Made by a program: the position numbers and the translations under genes | Part shown: positions 23,476 through 32,094 of the stretch, piece after piece | Position numbering within the stretch: the first letter of the stretch is position 1 | How the letters are laid out: each line of letters starts with the position of its first letter | The notes under the pieces: model-generated | Told to the model about the DNA's origin: nothing | What the model saw: the letters and a program-made list of their open reading frames with translations, nothing else | Database searches by the model: none | NCBI GenBank assembly: GCA_038253135.1 | Contig: JBBSHJ010000027.1 | Location: forward strand, 1 to 35,838 | Source of the DNA: JBBSHJ01 sp038253135 | Lineage (GTDB): Bacteria > Actinomycetota > Actinomycetes > Mycobacteriales > QHCD01 | DNA: 35,838 nt | Direction of reading: 5' to 3'

Positions 23476-24403
23476 TTACCCGGTCCATCGGCGCAGGGCT
23501 TCTGGCTCGATCGGGTCGGATGTTGCGCCGTGGCCGAGCGGCGGTGGCGCGGTCGACTCATAGCTCAAACCCGATGGGGTGGTAATTCTTGTGGTGTGGG
23601 GTGCTCCGTCGTCGCCGCCGGCGATGACCACGGTCCGCCAGTCCGGATGCTCCTTGCGATAGTTGCCACCCTCACAAAGGCCTTGTGCTTTGGTGACGCT
23701 CGTTGGTCCGTTGTCGGCGTGCCGGCGAACATGGTCGGTATGTCGGATCGCGGCGTCGCAATGCGGCGTCCGGCAGGTGTGGTCGCGGAGCATGATCAGC
23801 TCGCGCTGGGCGGGGGTAAATCGACGGGCTCGGCTGTCCATGCCGATGGTGACGCCGCGGCGGGTGTAGACGCGCCGCAGGCGTCGGATCGCGCCGGATC
23901 GCTCACCGACGGCGAGGCGGCGTGCGGTCGGTGCGGGTATCGGCCCGAATCCGTGCACCCGAGCGGGGGTCGAGCCGTCGTCGTAGAGCGTCTCGGCTCG
24001 CGGGTACTGGCGGTAGCTGATGCGCGCCGCGCTCGCGCGGGCCTGCTGGTCAGAGAGCGGGCCCAGCAACGGTCCGATTTCACCGTCGAGCTGGCGGCGA
24101 TGAGCGGGTGAGAGGAATGCGGTCTCTCGGGCGCCTCGACACATCCGGTCAGAGCAGACGACCCGATCGGTCGGCGCCGAAATCGCCTTGGCTCGCAAGG
24201 AATCCCCGCGGCGCGGATTCCTGCCTTGCGAGCAGGCCGGCCGCCCGGCGCGCCTGCACTGCACTGGCCGCGTTGTTGACCCGCTCCAGCAACGCGACCT
24301 GGGCCACCTGATCGCGATCGTGCATCGACCCGGCCGGAGCGGCGAGGCGGGCCAGGAGCTCCTCGATCACAGCGGCCGTCAACCCCGCCGCGCCCGACGT
24401 CAC
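23476..24403 (-). pseudogene. DUF222/HNH endonuclease-type gene, decayed
   Basis: The C-terminal HNH half is readable (RFTPAQRELIMLRDHTCRTPHCD, IRHTDHVRRHADNGPTS, NYRKEHPDW). The N-terminal DUF222 half is in another frame (SMHDRDQVAQVALLERVNNAASAV). Between them ARETAFLSPAHRRQLDGEI runs through ISYRQYPRAE directly into DDGSTPARVHGFGPIPAP, skipping roughly 100 residues usually present. So the gene has at least one frameshift and one internal deletion. These repeat-family genes are common in actinobacteria and resemble selfish or intron-associated nucleases. Not expected to be functional. Confidence 0.78.
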
Positions 24404-24594
24404 AGCCGCTGATGCCGCTGCGCCTCCGGTCCTTTCCTGCCTCGCTCATGCTGTCGATTGTAATGCGAGCCACCGCCATCGACTCGGGCCATCCACAGGG
24501 CGCACCTGCGTCCATGTCCGAGCCAGCTGGCGTCCCCGACGCACCGTGCGGGAGGGTGAGCGATGACGACCGAAGATCGAGAGGACGTACGACG

Positions 24595-25527
24595 ATGAGC
24601 AAGGCCTACGGCTATGCCGCCTACGGCGGTCCCGAGACCGAGATCTGGTTCGACCAGCCTGAGCCGGCGCCCGGTCCGAGCGAGCTGGTGATCGCCGTCA
24701 AGGCGGCCGGGGTAAACCCCGTCGACTACAAGATCCGCAATGGCGCGATGGCCAACCCGCAAGCGACGCCGGCCTTTCCGCTGGTGCTTGGCACAGAGGC
24801 GGCGGGGGTCGTGCTGGCGGCCGGCTCCGATGTCGACGGGTTCGCGCCCGGCGATGAGGTGCTGGGCAAGGCGGCGCCCGAGCACGGCACCTTTGCCGAG
24901 CACGCGGTGCTGCTCGCCGAGGACACGGTGTCCAAGCCTCCCGCGCTGGGCTTCGTTCCGGCCGCAGCGTTGCCGGTTGCCGGTGGGACGGCGTGGGACG
25001 TGCTCGAGAAGCTGGGCGTGGCCGACGGCGAGACGTTGTTGATCAACGGCATCGGCGGTGGGGTCGGCGTAATGGCCGCGCAGCTGGCGAGGGACCGGGG
25101 TGTGGCGGTCTTCGGGGTCGGCAGCGGGGCCAAGCGGGCGATGGTCGAGAGCCTCGGGTCCACGCTGGTGGCCTACGACAGCGGTGATGTCGTCGAGCAG
25201 ATGCGCAGCCTGTTGCCCGGTGGCGTCGATGCCATCCTCGATGTCATCGGTGGTGAACCGATGCGGCACGTCGCCATTCTGATCACCAACCCAGCCCGGG
25301 TCGTCTCGATCGCGGATCCCGGCGTCGCCGGCCTCGGGGGCACCTACCTGATATCCGGCATGGCCGGCGTCTCCGCGGTTGCCGAGCTGGTCGCTGCCGG
25401 CAAGGTCGATCCCAAGGTGCTGCAGACCTTCCCGTTCGACGAAGCGGCGCAGGCGCTGCGAGCGGTCGAGTCCGGCCACGTGCTCGGCAAGATCGTCATC
25501 GACTTCGAGCAGACCAGCCGGGCATGA
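24595..25527 (+). CDS. NADP-dependent quinone oxidoreductase/alcohol dehydrogenase, MDR superfamily
   Basis: The 310-residue protein is a zinc-free medium-chain reductase: AAGVNPVDYKIRNGAM, LVLGTEAAGVVLAAGSDVDGFAPGDEV, then the NADP-binding region LLINGIGGGVGVMAAQLARDRG and the C-terminal GHVLGKIVIDF. The usual catalytic-zinc cysteine and histidine are absent, which fits the quinone-reductase branch. ATG at 24595 has GAGAGGA 8 bases upstream. It stands alone and is divergent from the decayed HNH gene. Confidence 0.9.
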   Translation: MSKAYGYAAYGGPETEIWFDQPEPAPGPSELVIAVKAAGVNPVDYKIRNGAMANPQATPAFPLVLGTEAAGVVLAAGSDVDGFAPGDEVLGKAAPEHGTFAEHAVLLAEDTVSKPPALGFVPAAALPVAGGTAWDVLEKLGVADGETLLINGIGGGVGVMAAQLARDRGVAVFGVGSGAKRAMVESLGSTLVAYDSGDVVEQMRSLLPGGVDAILDVIGGEPMRHVAILITNPARVVSIADPGVAGLGGTYLISGMAGVSAVAELVAAGKVDPKVLQTFPFDEAAQALRAVESGHVLGKIVIDFEQTSRA

Positions 25528-25528
25528 G

Positions 25529-25548
25529 TGCGGGAGAGGGGACTCGAA
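25529..25548 (-). other. tRNA 3'-end-like sequence, possible attachment-site remnant
   Basis: On the minus strand the site reads TTCGAGTCCCCTCTCCCGCA, like a tRNA T-loop, T-stem and acceptor 3' strand. The matching 5' strands are absent (upstream CGGTG gives only three of five T-stem pairs), so this is not a whole tRNA. Phage and island integrases often recombine at such 3' ends, and mobile DNA begins right here. Confidence 0.3.
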
Positions 25549-25699
25549 CACCGACTAGGCTCGTCCCGGCCTGTAGCCGTGAGTCCCGAAAGTGCCTGCA
25601 ATACAAGGGTTCTCGGTGACATCCGAGGTTCGTAGTCCTAGGCTGTATCTGCCCGTGCTGACGCATCCGTTAGCAAAACGGTTAGCACGCGGCCGGCCG
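25549..25699. other. Gap between QOR gene and phage-like fragments
   Basis: No coding frame is supported here. Apart from the nested inverted repeat at 25654-25689 nothing is recognised. Confidence 0.5.
25654..25689. repeat. Nested inverted repeat with internal direct repeat
   Basis: Outer arms CGTGCT/AGCACG and inner arms CCGTT/AACGG share one centre. Within it GTTAGCA occurs twice (25669-25675 and 25681-25687). It lies 3 bases before conspicuous GC-rich sequence and the first phage-like fragment. It could be a recombinase site or a transcript hairpin. Confidence 0.45.
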
Positions 25700-25706
25700 G
25701 CGAGCC

Positions 25707-25905
25707 ACGGCCGTCACCAACCGGGACGTGTTCGAGGGCCGACGATGACCTGTACTTCGGCGGCTGGATCGAGGACGGCAATGTGTGGCTGGAGCCGTCG
25801 GAGAACTACCTAGACGAGAAGGAAGCCACCGATCGGGGGACTTCCCGGAACCAGATCTCGGTCTATGAATGTGCAAGGAAGAAGTTCCTGCCGACTGGAG
25901 GGTAG
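25707..25905 (+). pseudogene. Fragment of an unknown phage/island-type protein, frameshifted
   Basis: The readable part is DDDLYFGGWIEDGNVWLEPS, then ENYLDEKEATDRGTSRNQIS, then VYECARKKFLPTGG and TAG at 25903-25905. Upstream, AVTNRDVFEG is in a different frame, so one base is extra near 25737-25741 (AVTNRDVFE joins ADDDLYFGG). No start codon with a ribosome-binding site is present. The sequence looks like genuine coding DNA with normal codon use but no function is recognised. Confidence 0.45.
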
Positions 25906-25907
25906 CG

Positions 25908-26090
25908 GTGGCGGACGCATCGAAGACCGGGACGTCCCTCGTAGCGCCCAACACGGGGCGGGGTTTGTACGCCAGCCTCCCGAAGGGCTGGGAATCCATG
26001 ACGGAGGACGAGTTCGTCCGGGCGTTCGAGCCGACGGCCCGCGAGATGGTGTCGCGCCTGCAGGCCCGGAAGGCAGCCAAGGCCGAGTAA
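25908..26090 (+). CDS. Small hypothetical protein, 60 residues
   Basis: GTG at 25908 follows GGAGGG at the end of the preceding fragment. The protein reads LYASLPKGWESMTEDEFVRA, then FEPTAREMVSRLQARKAAKA and ends in a basic/alanine-rich helix. It is hydrophilic, mostly helical and without motifs I recognise. The overlap of its ribosome-binding site with the preceding stop shows both belonged to one transcript. Probably a phage- or island-borne small gene. Confidence 0.5.
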   Translation: MADASKTGTSLVAPNTGRGLYASLPKGWESMTEDEFVRAFEPTAREMVSRLQARKAAKAE

Positions 26091-26188
26091 CAGCACTCCG
26101 CGTCGCCGCGGCCGGGCTTCGGCATCGTGGCCCGCACCTCCCCGTACAAGGGGGGCACGCGAACACCCCGGAACGGAAAGCGCGAGCG

Positions 26189-26325
26189 GTGAGGGTGTTG
26201 CATGACCGGCACGTCGCCACCGTCGAAGCCGAACTCACCTCGAGGTTGAAGGCCCTGTTCGCCAAGCAGGCCTTCGCAACCCTGTCGAGGATAAACGGGA
26301 ACAGGGGCCGGCAGATGTTACGCGC
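26189..26325 (+). pseudogene. Fragment resembling a phage structural protein
   Basis: The frame reads VRVLHDRHVATVEAELTSRL, then KALFAKQAFATLSRINGNRG and RQMLRA, which resembles N-terminal parts of phage portal or head proteins, on weak grounds. It breaks off at about 26320, where the opposite-strand 54-residue gene ends. No complete start signal is seen. Confidence 0.3.
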
Positions 26326-26482
26326 GGGCGCCCGTCACCGCCTGCAACGCCGTCACCCCACCCGCGAGCATGGCCCCGGTCGAGGCGCTGGCGGTCAACT
26401 CCCCGGCCGCGATGGCCGCCCGCACCGACTCCAGCGACGCGCACAGCTCCGCAGTCTCCGTGCGGCTCAACGGCTTGGGCAT
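26318..26482 (-). CDS. Small hypothetical protein, 54 residues
   Basis: ATG at 26482 is preceded by CTAGGAGGTG, a near-perfect ribosome-binding site. The protein starts MPKPLSRTETAELCASLES and has a helical middle with AAGELTAS and an alanine/glycine-rich end. Small proteins of this style occur in actinobacterial prophages and islands. The TAG of the upstream fragment overlaps its ribosome-binding site, so both were one transcript. Confidence 0.5.
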   Translation of the reverse strand: MPKPLSRTETAELCASLESVRAAIAAGELTASASTGAMLAGGVTALQAVTGARA

Positions 26483-26490
26483 GGCACCTC

Positions 26491-26620
26491 CTAGTTGCGG
26501 TAGGTGCGGCCGCGGGGGCCGTACCGGCCGTCGAGCTTGATCTCGTCGATCTCGATCGACGGCTCCGCCGGCAACCGGTAGTAGACGCTGTCGAGGGTGA
26601 TGTCAGCCCGGGGACGGGGC
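26491..26620 (-). pseudogene. C-terminal fragment upstream of the 54-residue gene
   Basis: The minus-strand frame reads ADITLDSVYYRLPAEPSIEI, then DEIKLDGRYGPRGRTYRN and TAG. It looks coding and ends within the ribosome-binding site of the next gene. No start is present; upstream the sequence changes to the end of the secreted-protein gene at about 26634, so the 5' part seems lost. No family is recognised. Confidence 0.4.
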
Positions 26621-26633
26621 GAGGACGCGGCGG

Positions 26634-27112
26634 CTACTTGACCTTGCCGACGACCAGGCTGGACGCCCCGGTGCACTCGGCGAACACTGCACCGACGGGC
26701 GAGCATCCTGTGGCCAGGCCCGAGAGATTGCCCGAGCCCGCAAGTCCGGTGTCCGAGGAGACGATCCGCCAGGTGCCCTCGGCCGTCTGGGTGCCGTCGG
26801 GTGCCGTTGGCGCGATGTGCAGGGCCACGCGGGCCGTGAAGGTGGCCCCGTCGAGGCAGGTGTAGGTCTCGTCCACCACGACGCGGGTCCCGTTCGGTGT
26901 GAAGTAGACCAACGAGTCGGCATACGTTCCGGAGGGACAACCGGTGAGGCCGGTCGCTTCGAACGTCCCGGTCGGGGGAGTGTGGGGTGGGTGGACCGCG
27001 TCCTGCACCGTGGTGATGACGAGGGGGGCGGTGCAGCCTGCGCCGTGGTGCCACTTGCGAGGCTCAGGGTGGCTCCTGCCACCAGGCCCAGACCTAGGCT
27101 TGTCCGGTTCAT
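26634..27112 (-). pseudogene. Secreted protein, frameshifted in a six-base homopolymer
   Basis: ATG at 27112 (GAGAGGTG 7 bases upstream) opens a clear Sec signal peptide MNRTSLGLGLVAGATLSLAS ending TTAQA-AP. The mature part is in another frame: LVITTVQDAVHPPH, GLTGCPSGTYADSLVYF, VVVDETYTCLDGATFTARV and AVFAECTGASSLVVGKVK, with four cysteines. The two frames meet at a run of six C (plus-strand G at 27023-27028). The distance from start to stop is not a multiple of three, and one base would restore it. Either a mutation, a phase-variable tract or a sequencing error. Function unknown. Confidence 0.6.
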
Positions 27113-27170
27113 TGCCGTCACCTCTCAGACGTGGTCCTCGCACCGTAGGAGTGTCCACGTCAGCACCGCA

Positions 27171-29828
27171 TCACGGATTACCGTGAATCCGGGCGGCGAG
27201 CTGGGTGCGGCTGCTGACGCCAAGCTTGCGGAATATGTGCCGCAGATGCGCCTCGACCGTGTTGACGCTGAGGAACAGGTGACCAGCCACCTCCCGGTTG
27301 CTCAGACCTCGACAGACCAGGTCAGCCACCCGACGCTCCTGAGAGGTCAGGTCGGCGCCGGTTCCGTGGCGACGCGGACGCACCCGCTCGCCGTTCGCAG
27401 CGAGCTCGCGCTGGGCGCGGCCGACCCACAGGTCTGCCCCGAACTCCTCGAAGGCGAGACGGGCGGCCTGCAGGTGCTCGGTCGCGGGACCCCTGGCCCG
27501 TCGGCGCCGCAGGTGCTCACCCCAGCAGAGCTGGGTCCTCGCACGCTCGAACGGGCTCGGCTCCAGCAGCTCCCATTGGAGAGACTCGGCGAAGGCTGCG
27601 TCCGCCTCGTCCCCGGAGGTCAGCAACCCGCGGCCCCGGCTGGCGAGAGCGATCCCGAGGGGGCGGTCCATCGCGCGAGCGTCGTCCTCGAACGTGTCGA
27701 GCAGGGCCGCGGCCCGCTCCCGATCGCCGGCACGGACGAGGGCCTCAACCAGGTCTATGCAGACCGGTCGCAGTCCGGCCGCCGGACGCCGGCCATGACG
27801 GAACTCGCGTTCCTCGGTGGCCGTCAAGGTCGACGCGGCTCGCTCCGCCTCACCCCGGCCGAGCAGGAGCAGCCCCCACGCGGGGTGAGGGGCGCTGCCG
27901 AGACCCATGCGTTCGGACAGCTGCTGACGCTCGCCGAGGTGGCGCCGACAGTCAGCCTCGCGGCCCTTCGCTGCGTCGCACCAGGCGACGTGACCGAGGG
28001 CCTCGCGTCGCTCGCTCGTCCGGCCCAGCCCGCCAGCCAGCTCGAGCTCCTCCGAGGCAGCATCCAGGGCGGCGTCGAAGCGCGCTGCGCCGTGTTCGAT
28101 GCTGAACAGGCACGCCAGCACGAGGCGCAGCTCGCCCAGGGCGCCGTTCGCGCGAGCATCCCGAGCCGCGGCCACTGCTACCTGTCGTCCCCTTGACATG
28201 AGCCCCCCCGCGTACATGGCCTCGAGCAACATCAGCCGTGCCGCGCGGTCCTCGTGGACGACCGGTTCGGAGTCCGAGCGCTCGGCCAGGTCCCGGAATG
28301 CGTGTTGTGCGGCAACGAATGCCCCCGACGCTCCCAAGAGCTCGGCCTCGGCGAAGTCGACCTGGAGGCGGAGCACGGGGTCGTCTCGCACGAGGACGAC
28401 GGCTTCGTCGAGCGCAGCACGCGCCTCCTGGGTCGAGGCGAAAGAAGCGAGCTCGATGCTGGCGGTCACCAGGAGCCCGACCGAGCGCGCCGGGTCCGAG
28501 CGCGCGATACGCCGTGCCACCTGTCGCAACGAGCGCGCACCGTCGACCTTTGCTCCGTCGATGAGCTCGAACCGTGCCCGGAGCTCGTCGGCGCCCAGGG
28601 CGGCGACGCCGTCGTCGCGCGCGACCTGGTTGAGCAGCGCTCGACCGGCGGCGATGTCCCGCAGGTCGAACGCCGCCTGCGCAGCCGCGAGGTACCGGCG
28701 GCTGCCAAGGGGTCCAGGCGGTGTGAGATCGGCAGCCTTCGTCAGGGACCAGACGCTCGGTGGCGTGCCCAGCCCGAGACGCTCCACCTCGGCAGCGAGC
28801 TCGAGATCAGGCCCCTGCGCCGCGAAGGCCCGGTGACGGATCTGACGCGGCCCTGGGGGCAGCGCTGCAGCAAGCGCGGTATGAAGAGCACGTTGCTCGG
28901 CGGCGCCAGCACGACCCCGGATCAGCGACCGGACGAGCGGGTGCACCACGTCCACCAACCCCGATCCGACGGAAGCCAGCCCCACCCTCTCGACTTCGGC
29001 CACCGCCTCCCGAGAGGCAACCGCGCCCAGCACGTCCAAGTCCACCGGTCCGCCGAGTGCCGCACCCAGTAGGGCCCGTCGCCCTCCCGGGGTCAATGAC
29101 GCCAACCGGGACCCGAACAACCGGTCCGCGACATCGTGGGTGCCCGACCCCGCCGCGTGACCCATCTCGACCAGGGCCAGCGGGTTGCCGGCCGCCGCCT
29201 CTAACACCTCGGCGGAGACCGCGCCACCACGCGTCGCCAAGACGCGCGACGCGCCGAGGTCGAGGCGACGCAGATCGAGCCGGTCCAGCCCGTCAAACAC
29301 CGGTGAAGCATCCGGCGGCTCTCGAACCGCGAGGAGCGTGCAGACCGGCACGTCATTGAGCCGCCGCGCCACGAAGAGGATCGCCTCAAGGGACGCGGCG
29401 TCGGACCACTGGGCGTCATCGACCACCACAAGCACCGGCCGCGTGTCACTCGCTGCAGCGAGCAGCGCGGCCCAGGCGGCGACGACGGAGAACCGGTCCC
29501 CGGCAAGCTGGTGGAGGCCTCGGACGGCGACGAGTGCGCGGAGGAGACGATCAGGAAGCGTCGACCAGGCCTTCTGGAGCCCGGGGTGTAGTCGAGCAGG
29601 CGACCGCAGAAGCTCGGAGAGCACCGCCCCGCCGATCAAGCCCTCGGTCTCGACCCCCCGAGCGCGCAGGACGATCATGTCCGCGCCAGCGTCGACGGCC
29701 TCCGCGAGCAGCGCGGTCTTGCCGATGCCGGCTTCGCCCGTCAGCAGCAGATGTCCGCCTCGGCCGGGGCGTGCGTGGTCGAGGACCGCACAAACGCGCG
29801 CGATCTCGGTGTCGCGGCCCACGAGCAC
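27171..29828 (-). CDS. LuxR-family transcriptional regulator with AAA/NACHT-like ATPase (LAL type)
   Basis: The 885-residue protein has an N-terminal ATPase with Walker A GEAGIGKTALL and Walker B PVLVVVDDAQW, a long helical TPR-like middle, and a C-terminal LuxR helix-turn-helix (LTSQERRVADLVCRGLSNRE, then VAGHLFLSVNTVEAHLRHIF). This is the LAL (MalT-like) architecture, in which an inducer and ATP drive promoter activation. GTG at 29828 is chosen because VLVGRDTEIARV is the usual domain start. TATACT lies 6 bases upstream and no Shine-Dalgarno is seen, so a leaderless transcript is likely. It is the largest intact gene of the mosaic. Target genes unknown. Confidence 0.85.
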   Translation of the reverse strand: MLVGRDTEIARVCAVLDHARPGRGGHLLLTGEAGIGKTALLAEAVDAGADMIVLRARGVETEGLIGGAVLSELLRSPARLHPGLQKAWSTLPDRLLRALVAVRGLHQLAGDRFSVVAAWAALLAAASDTRPVLVVVDDAQWSDAASLEAILFVARRLNDVPVCTLLAVREPPDASPVFDGLDRLDLRRLDLGASRVLATRGGAVSAEVLEAAAGNPLALVEMGHAAGSGTHDVADRLFGSRLASLTPGGRRALLGAALGGPVDLDVLGAVASREAVAEVERVGLASVGSGLVDVVHPLVRSLIRGRAGAAEQRALHTALAAALPPGPRQIRHRAFAAQGPDLELAAEVERLGLGTPPSVWSLTKAADLTPPGPLGSRRYLAAAQAAFDLRDIAAGRALLNQVARDDGVAALGADELRARFELIDGAKVDGARSLRQVARRIARSDPARSVGLLVTASIELASFASTQEARAALDEAVVLVRDDPVLRLQVDFAEAELLGASGAFVAAQHAFRDLAERSDSEPVVHEDRAARLMLLEAMYAGGLMSRGRQVAVAAARDARANGALGELRLVLACLFSIEHGAARFDAALDAASEELELAGGLGRTSERREALGHVAWCDAAKGREADCRRHLGERQQLSERMGLGSAPHPAWGLLLLGRGEAERAASTLTATEEREFRHGRRPAAGLRPVCIDLVEALVRAGDRERAAALLDTFEDDARAMDRPLGIALASRGRGLLTSGDEADAAFAESLQWELLEPSPFERARTQLCWGEHLRRRRARGPATEHLQAARLAFEEFGADLWVGRAQRELAANGERVRPRRHGTGADLTSQERRVADLVCRGLSNREVAGHLFLSVNTVEAHLRHIFRKLGVSSRTQLAARIHGNP

Positions 29829-30079
29829 ACGCCGAGTATAGGTCTCGATCCGGGAGTGGCTGGGTGGACTCCGGGTTTCCCTGCAGCGTGCCCGCCATCG
29901 TGCGGATCGAGGCTCAGGTGTAGCCCGGCGTGCTCGAGCCCGCGAGCTCCAGCGGGGCTGGGGTGGCCAGCACGACAATCACAACGGCGTGACGGCGGTG
30001 ATTGCCCAGAACCCGCCAGGGGCCGCCTGGTGGGCTTCCGCGTGATGGGAAGGAGCCGCACTAACGCGGATTTCCACGC
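29829..30079. other. Non-coding gap with LAL promoter
   Basis: It holds the -10-like TATACT (minus strand, 29840-29835) of the LAL regulator. Beyond that I see no supported gene or repeat. Confidence 0.5.
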
Positions 30080-30280
30080 AACTGGTTCGGGGCAAGGGCG
30101 TCAGCGGATTTCGGCGCACCGATGTCCCGCTCCGGCGTGCGGGACCGGCTCGATCGGGCCGTCGCGGTCGCCGAACGTGACTGCTCGTCGCTGCGCGGTC
30201 AACACATCTCACCGCACACCCTGCGCCACTCCACGGCCATGCACCTACTTCAGTCGGGCACGGACCTGGTCCAGGTCTAA
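30080..30280 (+). pseudogene. Tyrosine recombinase (integrase), C-terminal fragment
   Basis: The frame reads MSRSGVRDRLDRAVAVAER, then SSLRGQHISPHTLRHSTAMH and LLQSGTDLVQV before TAA at 30278-30280. HTLRH is the conserved catalytic His-x-x-Arg-His box of tyrosine recombinases. The other catalytic residues, the N-terminal half and the final tyrosine region (usually ALWLGHES) are missing. Likely a remnant of the element that brought this mosaic. Confidence 0.75.
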
Positions 30281-30394
30281 GATCGCCTCGCTGCTGGTCG
30301 CCAGTCCGCACATGTGTGAGCGTGGTTCCTGAGTTTTCGTGGCTGTTCATTGCTGTCGAGTCGGGTCGACGCCGAGCAGGTCCAGGATGGTGGC

Positions 30395-31973
30395 TTACAG
30401 CGGTGGTGGTTCCGGGATGAGGGGTGGGGTGTCTGCGGTGGCGGGTAGGAGCCGGAGCCGTGAGATTGCGGTGAAGATGAGCCTGCCGGTGGGTTTGGCT
30501 GGCCGTCTCGCGTAGAGCCCGGCCAGGACGAGTGCGGGGGCGATGGCCAGGCGTAGTGCTCGTTCGACGAGGCAGAAGATGAGCAGCGCCAGGCAGATGA
30601 CGGTGATGAGGGCTTCGATGCGCCGGTTGCTCTTCAGGAACATGGGGGCGACGGCGAGGGGTCCTTTGATGTTGCCGTAGCGGCGTTCGGAGACTTCTTG
30701 GCCTTTGTAGCGGCGCAGGACTTCGCTGGCGTCGGCGGCGTCTGGGTCGAGATTGGTCAGCAGTGCGTACCATCCGTCGGTGGCGGTCTCGGCAGCCAGC
30801 GCGGTGTCGTCGAAGTGCCAGGTCAGGGTGGGTTTGCCGGTGGCCGGGTCGGCGCCGATGGTGGTGCGGGGGTAGCTGCTGACGCGCCGTCCGCTGGCGA
30901 TGGCGTTTACGCGTTCTTGGACGGCTTCGGGGTTGGGATAGTGCCGGCTGCCGAGTCCGCGCTCGAGCCGTCCGAGGTCATCACGTGCCGGTTCGAGCTT
31001 GTTGGTGCGGGCGAGTTGGGCAGCCTCGGCGCGGCGGGAGGACCAGATGAAGACCCGGCGCAGCACCAGGGCCGGTCCTTTGCTGGCCTTGGGTGGGTTA
31101 AGGGTCATGGTGTCTTCCCGGACCCGCCACTGGCCGCGGAGCTGCGGGGCCTTGCCCTGGTCCCGGCCGGCGACATAGTCCACGTCGTCAGCGTCGGTGG
31201 CGGCCAGCAGGTGTTGCTCGGCCAGGGTGGTGGCCTTCACGTAGGTCTTGGACGCGGGGGCGATGAACTCCACCTCACCCTCGATCATGGCCCGCAGGTT
31301 GGGATAGGAGACGGGTTTGGAGTCGCTCACCATCAGGAACGTCCGTGGCCCGGCGAGCTTACGCAGCGACTCCATCGCGCCGGTGACTTGCGCGATCTCA
31401 CCGGCGTCGCCGTCATAGGCCCGGTGAAACACCGGCACCCCGCCGTCTGCGGTCACCGCAAGCCCTGCCTGGATCTGCTTGAGGTCGGTTCGCCGGTCCT
31501 TCGGGTGCCCGAACCGGGGCTCGGCGAAGCCCTCCTGAGGGTCTGAGTAGGCGCCGAACAGGCTGATCGACGTCATGTCCCAATGCAGCCGGGCCACGTC
31601 CAGACCGAACGCGGTGATCGCCGCTGCCCCGACCGACCCGACAATGGCCTGCAGTTGCGGGGCGATCGCGTCCAGGGCCCGGCCGATCCGGTCGTCGTTG
31701 AGTGCGCCCGGATCGATCCCGAAGATCTCCTTCACGGCCCACTCGCGGGCCCAATCCTCGACGTGCACCAGCGGCGCCGGTGAGGTCAGCCGGTTCGCCA
31801 CCAGCGCCTCGATCACCTGCCCCGTGCGTGAGCACCGCCAGGTCCCGGACCGGGCAGGCCCGCTCCACGATGCCCGCCAGGTCCAGCCGCCGGGCGAACT
31901 CCGCGACCACTGGCAGCGCACCGAGGGCCTTATCCGCCACCGGTGGTCCGTAACCGATCCGAGTTCGTGACAC
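30395..31973 (-). mobile_element. IS1634-family transposase, frameshifted
   Basis: GTG at 31973 follows GAGGAGG and opens SRTRIGYGPPVADKALGALP, then VVAEFARRLDLAGIVERACP. The rest is in another frame from QVIEALVANRLTSPAPLVHV to TAA at 30395, including the DDE-type WDMTSISLFGAYSD and MVSDSKPVSY segments and the C-terminal YGNIKGPLAVAPMFLKSNRR. The halves join as AVLTHG/QVIEAL at a G4 run (plus-strand 31820-31823), where one base is extra. The total would be about 525 residues, normal for IS1634. Terminal repeats were not identified. Confidence 0.82.
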
Positions 31974-32000
31974 GCGGTCCTCCTCATCTGGCAGCAACCC

Positions 32001-32051
32001 ACCGTGCCTTGAAGCGTTATGCTTCAAGGCTTTGAGCTCAGCCGGCACGGT
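32001..32051. repeat. Nested perfect inverted repeats upstream of the IS1634 transposase
   Basis: An inner hairpin CCTTGAAGC-GTTAT-GCTTCAAGG (32007-32029) is nested in an outer pair ACCGTGCC (32001-32008)/GGCACGGT (32044-32051). It lies about 30 bases upstream of the transposase start on the minus strand. It may mark the IS end or act on the transcript; neither is shown. Confidence 0.6.
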
Positions 32052-32094
32052 CGTGGCCCGCGGTCTGAGCATGGTCGAGGTTAGCGATGCCATG

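Noticed and set aside
25529..25620. Complete tRNA gene on the minus strand
   Set aside because: Only the T-loop to 3' end matches; no partner acceptor strand, D-arm or anticodon arm could be folded.
26817..28196. Plus-strand open frame of 459 codons opposite the LAL regulator
   Set aside because: Antisense shadow; it crosses the signal-peptide gene and has no family features.
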